A stretch of 27,209 bases of DNA from Eubacteriaceae bacterium. GTDB taxonomy: Bacteria > Bacillota > Clostridia > Lachnospirales > Lachnospiraceae. The DNA lies in NCBI GenBank assembly GCA_902362875.1, contig CABIYF010000032.1, forward strand, positions 1 to 27,209. The letters run 5' to 3'. Every line of letters starts with the position of its first letter. The stretch's first letter is position 1. The translations under genes were made by a program, and so were the position numbers. Positions 21,566 through 27,209 of the stretch are shown here, piece by piece. The notes under the pieces were generated by a model. The model worked only from the letters and a program-made list of their open reading frames with translations. It had not been told where the DNA came from and made no database searches.

Positions 21566-22363
21566 ATGTTAAAGATCAAGGAGTATGTCAAAGCAGAAAG
21601 TCTTGAGCAGGCTTATGAGCTGAATCAGAAAAAGACAAACTGTGTGATTGGCGGTATGTTGTGGCTTAAGATGGTCACAAGAAATGTACAAAAAGCAATT
21701 GACCTGTCGGAACTTGGACTGGATCAGATTGAAGAAAATGACGAAGAATTTTCCATTGGAGCTATGGTAACCTTAAGACAGATCGAGCTTCATGAAGGTT
21801 TGAATACATGGAGTCAGGGGGCAGTGAAAGAAAGCGTCACACATATCGTTGGAGTACAGTTCCGTAATCTTGCGACAGTTGGAGGAAGTATTTTTGGTAA
21901 ATTCGGTTTCTCTGATGTATTAAGTTGTTTTCTTGCATTTGACAGTTATGTGGAATTACATCACGAGGGAATCATTCCACTCGATCAGTTTGCAGCAAAT
22001 AAATATCCAAATGATATCCTGGTGCGCCTGATCGTTAAAAAACATCCACAGGAAAGTGTTTATCTTTCTCATAGAAATACAAAGACAGATTTTCCAGTTT
22101 TGACATGCGCCATTTCATTCGGAACGGAAGATGCATATGCAGTTGTTGGTGCAAGACCATCAAGAGCGGCAAGAGTAAAATTATCAGATCAGTGGAAAGA
22201 TATGATCAAAGACGATGAAGGAAGAAGAACCCTTGCAGATGAAGTGACCAAACGGATGAATTTTGGAAGCAATATGCGTGGAAGTGCAGAGTACAGAAGA
22301 CATTTATCAGAAGTTCTTGTAAGACGAGGACTGGAACAGTTAGAAGAAAGGAGAGAGAAATAG
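21566..22363 (+). CDS. Molybdenum hydroxylase FAD-binding subunit (xanthine dehydrogenase family)
   Basis: The ATG at 21566 is preferred to 21557, because GAAAGGATGA then lies at normal SD distance. 265 residues, typical for the family. The FAD-binding region has CVIGGMLWLKM (the position of the usual AGGTDL motif) and RNLATVGGSIFGKFGFSDVLSCFLAFDS. The C-terminal CO-dehydrogenase-flavoprotein-type domain follows. It passes electrons from the iron-sulfur subunit to NAD or another acceptor. First gene of a tight three-gene operon, 2 nt from the next gene. Purine hydroxylation is inferred from the downstream xpt. Confidence 0.9.
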   Translation: MLKIKEYVKAESLEQAYELNQKKTNCVIGGMLWLKMVTRNVQKAIDLSELGLDQIEENDEEFSIGAMVTLRQIELHEGLNTWSQGAVKESVTHIVGVQFRNLATVGGSIFGKFGFSDVLSCFLAFDSYVELHHEGIIPLDQFAANKYPNDILVRLIVKKHPQESVYLSHRNTKTDFPVLTCAISFGTEDAYAVVGARPSRAARVKLSDQWKDMIKDDEGRRTLADEVTKRMNFGSNMRGSAEYRRHLSEVLVRRGLEQLEERREK

Positions 22364-22365
22364 GC

Positions 22366-22839
22366 ATGGAGATTACATTTACATTGAATGGAAAGAAAGT
22401 AACCCCACAGATTGATGCAGATACTCTCCTGATCGATCTTGTGAGAGATCTTGGATGTTACAGTGTAAAACGTGGCTGTGAGACATCAAACTGTGGATTA
22501 TGTACGGTATTTATGGATGACCAGCCAATTTTATCCTGTTCTATTCTTGCAGCAAGAGTGGATGGACATAAGATTGACACATTGGAAGGATTACAGGAAG
22601 AAGCAGCGGAGTTTGGAGCTTTTATTGCCAATCAGGGAGCGGAACAGTGTGGATTCTGCAATCCGGGAATGATCATGAATGCGATTGCATTATTCAGAGA
22701 GATTCCAGACCCAACAGAAGAAGAGATCAAAGAATATTTATCCGGAAATCTGTGCAGATGTTCAGGATATGAAGGACAGCTTCGAGGAATCTTAAACTTT
22801 TTAGAATATAAGAAAGCGAAAAATGGAGGTGCCGAATGA
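22366..22839 (+). CDS. Molybdenum hydroxylase 2Fe-2S subunit
   Basis: 157 residues, normal length. The N-terminal plant-type ferredoxin domain has CETSNCGLC plus a later Cys (ILSC) for the first cluster. The C-terminal helical domain has CGFCNPGMIM and NLCRCSGY for the second. It transfers electrons from the molybdenum site to the flavin. AAAGGAG lies about 12 nt upstream. Its stop overlaps the start of the catalytic subunit (ATGA). Confidence 0.95.
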   Translation: MEITFTLNGKKVTPQIDADTLLIDLVRDLGCYSVKRGCETSNCGLCTVFMDDQPILSCSILAARVDGHKIDTLEGLQEEAAEFGAFIANQGAEQCGFCNPGMIMNAIALFREIPDPTEEEIKEYLSGNLCRCSGYEGQLRGILNFLEYKKAKNGGAE

Positions 22840-25124
22840 AAGTAGTTAACCAGCCGATCATGAAAAAAGACGCAATGGCACTAGTGACAGGGAAACCTGT
22901 ATTTACAAATGACAAGGCACCAAAAGACTGTTTGATCGTAAAATTACTGCGAAGCCCATATGCCAATGCAATGATCAAATCGATCAATACAAAATTTGCC
23001 ATGAAAGTGCCTGGAATTGAGGCAATTTATACATGGGAAGATGTTCCACAGGAACGTTTCACAATGGCAGGACAGACATATCCAGAGTTAAGCCCATATG
23101 ACAGACAGATCTTAGACCAGCATGTGCGCTATGTCGGTGACCCGGTAGCGATCGTTGCCGGTGAAAATGAGAAATGCGTAGATCAGGCAATCAAGATGTT
23201 ACGTGTAGAATATGACGTATTACCAGCGAACTTAGATCCAAGGAAAGCAATGGATGAAGGTACACCATTAGTACATCCAGAAGATAACTGGAAGACACTT
23301 TGTAACATTGGCGCAGATAATAAGAAAAACCTTTGTGCAACAGAAGAAACTCATGAAGGAGATGTTGATGCTGTATTAGCAGATTGTGATGTTGTTGTAG
23401 AACATACTTATCATACAAAAGCCAACCAGCAGGCAATGATGGAGACATTTAGAACTTACTGTTTTATTGATGAATACGGAAGATTAAATGTTGTAAGTTC
23501 CACACAGATCGTATTCCATGTACGAAGAATCTTATCGAATGCATTATGTATTCCAAAATCAAAGATTCGAGTATCCAAACCAAGAATCGGTGGTGGATTT
23601 GGTGCAAAACAGAGCTCAATTTCCGAAGTTTATCCAGCATTCGTCACATGGATGACAAAGAAACCATCCAAGATCATTTTCTCAAGAGTGGAATCCCAGA
23701 TTGCATCTTCTCCACGACATGAGATGCAGGTAACAGTCCGTGTCGGAGCAAATAAGAATGGAAAGATTCGAGCAATCGATGTGTATACATTATCTAATAC
23801 AGGTGCTTATGGAGAACATGGACCAACAACGGTTGGACTGTCTGGCCATAAATCTATTCCATTATACAGAGACTTAGAAGCATTCAAATTTGCATACGAT
23901 GTTGTGTATACAAACCGCATGTCAGCAGGAGCCTACCGTGGATATGGTGCGACACAGGGTGTTTTTGCACTGGAATCCGCAGTGAGTGAACTGGCAGCGA
24001 AGATTGGAATGGAGCCAACCAAGATCCGTGAGATGAATATGGTGCGCGAAGGTGATATCATGCCAGCCTATTATGGGGAGACAGCGAACAGCTGTGCTTT
24101 AGATCGATGCCTTGCCCGCGCCAAAGAAATGATCAAATGGGATGAAAAATACCCTTGTAAGGATATGGGAAATGGAAAGGTTCGAAGCGTTGGAATGTCA
24201 ATGGCAATGCAGGGTTCAGGTATTTCAGGTGTTGACGTAGGTTCCGCAACGATCAAATTAAATGATGATGGACTGTATACACTTTCCATTGCGGCAGCCG
24301 ATATGGGAACCGGATGTGATACGATCCTGGCACAGATGGCAGCAGAATGTCTGCAATGTCCAGTGGATGATATTATGGTCAGCGGAGCAGATACCGATAC
24401 ATCTCCATATGATTCTGGATCTTACGCATCAAGTTCTACTTATGTCACAGGAAAAGCAGTGGAACGTGCGTGTGAAAAATTAAAAGTACATATTTTAAAT
24501 AAAGCAGCCGAAAAGATGGAAATCGAATCTACGGATAATCTGGAATTTGATGGAAAGAAAGTCACAGATCCAGAAAGTGGAAAAGAAGTTTCTTTAGTTG
24601 ATATTGCGACAGCATCTATGTTTAACAATAATGAAACGTTCCAGGTAACAGAGACAAACAGTTCCCCAGTATCACCACCACCATTTATGGTAGGAATGGT
24701 TGAGATCGAGCTTGATAAAGAGACAGGACATATCGAGATTCTAGATTATGTTGCAGTTGTAGACTGCGGAACACCAGTCAATCCAAACCTTGCAAGAGTA
24801 CAGGTAGAAGGCGGACTTGGACAGGGAATCGGAATGGCATTATATGAAGGCGTTGATTATACACCAAATGGATATGTCAAACAGAATTCCTTCATGCAGT
24901 ACAAAGTTCCATCACGAGTGGATGTAGGAAAATTACGAGTGGAATTTGAAAGCAGTTACGAACCAACAGGACCATTCGGTGCAAAATCCATCGGAGAGAT
25001 TGTTATCAACACACCATCTCCAGCGTTAGCGCATGCTGTATTTAATGCAACAGGATTATGGATTCGTGAATTGCCGATCACCAGTGAAAAGATTGTTATG
25101 GGACTGTTAGAACAGGAACAATAA
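22836..25124 (+). CDS. Molybdenum hydroxylase catalytic (molybdopterin-binding) subunit, xanthine dehydrogenase family
   Basis: 762 residues. Family landmarks: GGGFGAKQ near residue 253, GAYRGYGATQG near residue 366, the Asp/Ser-rich region GSYASSSTYVTGKA, and GPFGAKSIGEI near residue 712, whose Glu is the general base. It holds the Mo-pterin cofactor, probably the cytosine dinucleotide form, and hydroxylates an N-heterocycle. Context with xanthine phosphoribosyltransferase suggests hypoxanthine/xanthine, but substrates of this family cannot be told apart from sequence alone. The enzyme could be selenium-dependent, as in many Clostridia; nothing in this window proves it. Confidence 0.93.
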   Translation: MKVVNQPIMKKDAMALVTGKPVFTNDKAPKDCLIVKLLRSPYANAMIKSINTKFAMKVPGIEAIYTWEDVPQERFTMAGQTYPELSPYDRQILDQHVRYVGDPVAIVAGENEKCVDQAIKMLRVEYDVLPANLDPRKAMDEGTPLVHPEDNWKTLCNIGADNKKNLCATEETHEGDVDAVLADCDVVVEHTYHTKANQQAMMETFRTYCFIDEYGRLNVVSSTQIVFHVRRILSNALCIPKSKIRVSKPRIGGGFGAKQSSISEVYPAFVTWMTKKPSKIIFSRVESQIASSPRHEMQVTVRVGANKNGKIRAIDVYTLSNTGAYGEHGPTTVGLSGHKSIPLYRDLEAFKFAYDVVYTNRMSAGAYRGYGATQGVFALESAVSELAAKIGMEPTKIREMNMVREGDIMPAYYGETANSCALDRCLARAKEMIKWDEKYPCKDMGNGKVRSVGMSMAMQGSGISGVDVGSATIKLNDDGLYTLSIAAADMGTGCDTILAQMAAECLQCPVDDIMVSGADTDTSPYDSGSYASSSTYVTGKAVERACEKLKVHILNKAAEKMEIESTDNLEFDGKKVTDPESGKEVSLVDIATASMFNNNETFQVTETNSSPVSPPPFMVGMVEIELDKETGHIEILDYVAVVDCGTPVNPNLARVQVEGGLGQGIGMALYEGVDYTPNGYVKQNSFMQYKVPSRVDVGKLRVEFESSYEPTGPFGAKSIGEIVINTPSPALAHAVFNATGLWIRELPITSEKIVMGLLEQEQ

Positions 25125-25129
25125 GAAAT

Positions 25130-25756
25130 ATGGATAAAGGAAAGACAGCAGTCATTTATCTGGCATCCGGAAACAGCAGCCGTTTTGGAAAAGAGAACAA
25201 ACTGTTAAAGTATATTGGGACAAAACCGATGTACCGCTATGGACTCGATCATCTGATAGAGATCTGCAGAAAACATCCAAACTGGGAGATCGTCGTTGTA
25301 ACCCAGCATGAAGAAATCCAAAGACAGCTTCAGGAAGAGAACCAGCAAGCAGTCATCAAAACAGCATTTTGCCCGGAAAGCAAATATGGTATTTCATGGT
25401 CGATCAAAGCAGGGATCAATGCCTGTGAAGATGCAGACCATTATGCCTTTTTTGTAGCAGACCAGCCAGACATGAAAAAAGAGACCATCGAAGGATTTCT
25501 CTCTTTTATGGAAGATGGTAATTATGAACTTGGCTGTGTCAAAACAGAAGATGCACTGGGGAATCCAGTATGGTTTTCCAAAAGGTATAAACAGGAGCTT
25601 CGATCATTAACGAAGGACCAAGGCGGCAAAAAAATTCTTAAAAATCATATAGAAAATGCCAGATTTTTCAAGGTACTGGAAGAATCTGAACTTTGCGATA
25701 TAGATTATCCAAAAGAAATGCAAGCAATGCTTGCAAAGCGAGGCAAAAGTAGTTAA
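25130..25756 (+). CDS. MobA/MocA-like NTP transferase (probable molybdenum cofactor nucleotidyltransferase)
   Basis: 208 residues. The nucleotidyltransferase signature at the N-terminus reads LASGNSSRFGKENKLL (usually LAAGxSxRMGxxKLL). A later FFVADQPDM provides the metal-binding aspartate, and GNPVWFSKRY matches the MocA-type GHPxxF motif. Such enzymes add CMP to molybdopterin to make the cofactor of xanthine dehydrogenase-type hydroxylases. Five nt after the catalytic subunit, so its partner is very likely that enzyme. The SD is weak, perhaps translated by coupling. Confidence 0.85.
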   Translation: MDKGKTAVIYLASGNSSRFGKENKLLKYIGTKPMYRYGLDHLIEICRKHPNWEIVVVTQHEEIQRQLQEENQQAVIKTAFCPESKYGISWSIKAGINACEDADHYAFFVADQPDMKKETIEGFLSFMEDGNYELGCVKTEDALGNPVWFSKRYKQELRSLTKDQGGKKILKNHIENARFFKVLEESELCDIDYPKEMQAMLAKRGKSS

Positions 25757-25795
25757 AATATTATTTAAAATACAAAAGAGCGTGGAGGCCAAGTA

Positions 25796-26371
25796 ATGGA
25801 GTTATTAAAAGAGAGAATCCGAAAAGATGGAGTCGTAAAAGAAGGAAATGTCCTGAAAGTAGACCGTTTTTTAAATCACCAGATGGATGTAAAATTATTC
25901 CGTGAAATTGGAAAAGAATTTAGAAAACGTTTTGAAGGTGAAGATATTAATAAGATCCTTACAATTGAAGCATCAGGAATCGGAATCGCCTGCGTTGCAG
26001 CAGAGATTTTTGATGTACCAGTTGTATTCGCAAAGAAAACACAGACAAAGAACATCGCAGGAGATGTGTACACAACAAAAGTAGAGTCATTTACACACGG
26101 AAGAGTCTATGACATCATTGTATCCAAAGAATTTTTAGGAGAAGGAGACCGTGTTTTACTGATCGACGATTTCCTTGCCAATGGTAAAGCCTTAGAAGGA
26201 CTGGCAAAATTAGTCAAAGATTCCGGAGCAGAACTGATCGGAGCCGGAGTTGTAATCGAGAAAGGATTCCAGCCAGGTGGAGACTTCTTAAGAAAACAGA
26301 CACACTTAGAATCCCTTGCGATCGTAGACGCTATGGATGAGAAAACAGGAGAGATTACATTCCGCGAATAA
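25796..26371 (+). CDS. xpt: Xanthine phosphoribosyltransferase
   Basis: 191 residues, the normal length for Xpt of Firmicutes, with the typical start [13 protein letters not shown], the [10 protein letters not shown] region and the PRPP-binding motif [13 protein letters not shown] (about residues 119-131). It converts xanthine and PRPP to XMP for guanine nucleotide synthesis. GTGGAGG lies about 7 nt upstream. No purine riboswitch is seen in the 39-nt gap before it. It follows the hydroxylase operon, consistent with use of xanthine made there. Confidence 0.95.
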   Translation: MELLKERIRKDGVVKEGNVLKVDRFLNHQMDVKLFREIGKEFRKRFEGEDINKILTIEASGIGIACVAAEIFDVPVVFAKKTQTKNIAGDVYTTKVESFTHGRVYDIIVSKEFLGEGDRVLLIDDFLANGKALEGLAKLVKDSGAELIGAGVVIEKGFQPGGDFLRKQTHLESLAIVDAMDEKTGEITFRE

Positions 26372-26401
26372 TCTTCCAGATATAAGAGAAAGAATATACA
26401 G

Positions 26402-26435
26402 AGAGTCGTTATCGGATACGGCTCTTTGTTTCATT
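26402..26435 (+). terminator. Weak terminator after xpt
   Basis: AGAGTCGT (26402-26409) pairs with ACGGCTCT (26418-26425) with one G-T pair. The tail is T-rich (TTGTTTCATTT). Confidence 0.6.
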
Positions 26436-26480
26436 TATAACCAAAATAATGTTATAACCAGATTACAAGAGGAAATCAAA
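26436..26480 (+). promoter_or_regulatory. Upstream region of the Crp/Fnr gene with a repeated TTATAACC
   Basis: TTATAACC occurs twice, 17 bp apart (26436-26443 and 26453-26460), before AGAGGAAAT, the SD. It could be a promoter or a binding site. No canonical Fnr or Crp box is visible. Confidence 0.3.
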
Positions 26481-27128
26481 ATGAAAATACCAAAATCACC
26501 ACTCTTTGCAGGAGTCGAAACACATGACCTTGATTCCATGATGAGCTGCCTCTCTGCAAAAGAACGAAATTACAAGAAAAATGAATTTATATTCCACACA
26601 GGAGACAAAGTTACCCAGATTGGCATGGTACTGGAAGGAACCGTCCATATGATGAAAGAAGACGTCTGGGGCAACGTCATGATCCTAGGAGAAGCAGGCC
26701 CCGGAGACTTATTCGGAGAAGTCTATGCCTGTGCCGGAGTAGAACATTTAGAAGTCAGTGTTGTAGCAAAGACCGATGTGAAAGTGTTATTTTTAGATAT
26801 CCAGAAAGTACTCACGATCTGCTCAAACGGCTGTGAATTTCATTCAAAGATCATAAGAAATTTATTATCCTCCATAGCAGCAAGAACCCTGGCAATGACA
26901 AGAAAAGTGGAACATATGTCACAAAGATCATTAAGGGATAAGGTACTGTCCTATCTGTCGTCCGAATCTGTGCGAGCTGGAAGCGAGGAATTCACAATAT
27001 CATTTAACCGGCAGCAGCTTGCGGAATATTTATCAGTCGACCGAAGCGCTTTGTCTGCGGAACTTGGGAAGATGCGAGATGAAGGGATGTTGGAATTTCG
27101 GAAGAATTATTTTAAACTAAAATTGTGA
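26481..27128 (+). CDS. Crp/Fnr-family transcriptional regulator
   Basis: ATG at 26481 is chosen over in-frame upstream starts because AGAGGAAAT lies about 5 nt before it and the protein then begins like the family (MKIPKSPLFAGVETHDLD). 215 residues. The cyclic-nucleotide-binding-like beta barrel spans about 10-120 with GDLFGEVYACAG, a linking helix follows, and the C-terminal HTH (about 150-210) has LAEYLSVDRSALSAELGKMRDEGM. There is no N-terminal cysteine cluster for an Fe-S centre. The effector is unknown; this style is common next to metal- or redox-related genes and may regulate the hydroxylase operon. Its last two codons and stop are inside the terminal inverted repeat. Confidence 0.9.
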   Translation: MKIPKSPLFAGVETHDLDSMMSCLSAKERNYKKNEFIFHTGDKVTQIGMVLEGTVHMMKEDVWGNVMILGEAGPGDLFGEVYACAGVEHLEVSVVAKTDVKVLFLDIQKVLTICSNGCEFHSKIIRNLLSSIAARTLAMTRKVEHMSQRSLRDKVLSYLSSESVRAGSEEFTISFNRQQLAEYLSVDRSALSAELGKMRDEGMLEFRKNYFKLKL

Positions 27129-27209
27129 TTTGAAGGGTAGTCGTTAATGTTGTATGAGATAGAAAGAAGCTAAGAACAAATATTTATAATATATCGGTGG
27201 CAACACGCA
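27120..27209. repeat. Right arm of 90-bp perfect terminal inverted repeat
   Basis: Exact reverse complement of bases 1-90. It contains AAA-TTG-TGA, the end of the Crp/Fnr gene, and the 81 bases after it up to the window edge. Confidence 0.97.

Noticed and set aside
1..27209. Terminal inverted repeat as the ends of a composite transposon or linear plasmid
   Set aside because: No transposase, telomere or replication gene is in the window, the content is ordinary chromosomal operons, and the repeat runs into coding sequence of both border genes. An invertible segment or repeat-limited contig fits better.

Overview
The window looks like chromosomal DNA of a low-GC, endospore-forming anaerobic Firmicute, most likely a gut Lachnospiraceae (Anaerostipes-like is a guess from gene style). 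The signs are a GerA-type germination operon with a candidate sigma-G promoter, anaerobic class III ribonucleotide reductase with NrdR boxes, a T-box leader, a c-di-GMP-I riboswitch, strong AGGAGG-type ribosome binding sites, and Rpn-family nuclease genes. No rRNA, tRNA or CRISPR array was seen.

Layout. 1-90 and 27120-27209 are a perfect 90-bp inverted repeat that bounds the window and contains the last two codons and stop of both outermost genes. 82-1500: a BASS-family transporter (minus strand) under a T-box leader. 1530-4743: an accessory patch with one intact and two decayed Rpn-family nuclease genes, each keeping an internal start codon with its own Shine-Dalgarno, plus a promoter/c-di-GMP-I riboswitch/terminator unit with no clear target gene. 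4758-5642: a CmpB-type membrane protein (minus). 5817-9114: a ruined mannose-family PTS locus (LevR-type regulator, perfect sigma-54 promoter, EIIA, EIIB, EIIC, a Gfo/Idh oxidoreductase). Every gene in it has lost internal segments. 9220-9679: an autoregulated MerR regulator. 9688-12805: gerA-gerB-gerC germinant receptor operon with a half-length gerC. 12830-15579: nrdD-nrdG. 15609-20395: a transglutaminase-like lipoprotein followed by a compact pilus-type operon (PilC-like platform, four small single-helix proteins, PilT-like ATPase). 20411-21513: a membrane-anchored HExxH metalloprotease of lethal-factor type with its own promoter and terminator. 21566-27128: three-subunit molybdenum hydroxylase, a MobA/MocA-like nucleotidyltransferase, xanthine phosphoribosyltransferase and a Crp/Fnr regulator.

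How the genes fit together. The right-hand block reads as a purine module: a molybdenum hydroxylase with a probable cofactor nucleotidyltransferase, then salvage of xanthine by Xpt. The ger operon is forespore-expressed by its promoter type. nrdDG is controlled by NrdR. The pilus-like operon and adjacent secreted protease are surface functions. The PTS locus appears dead, although its sigma-54 promoter is intact. The most promising unexplained items are the Rpn cluster with persisting C-terminal mini-ORFs, the 90-bp boundary inverted repeat, and the pilus-like operon whose small proteins lack a canonical prepilin cleavage site.
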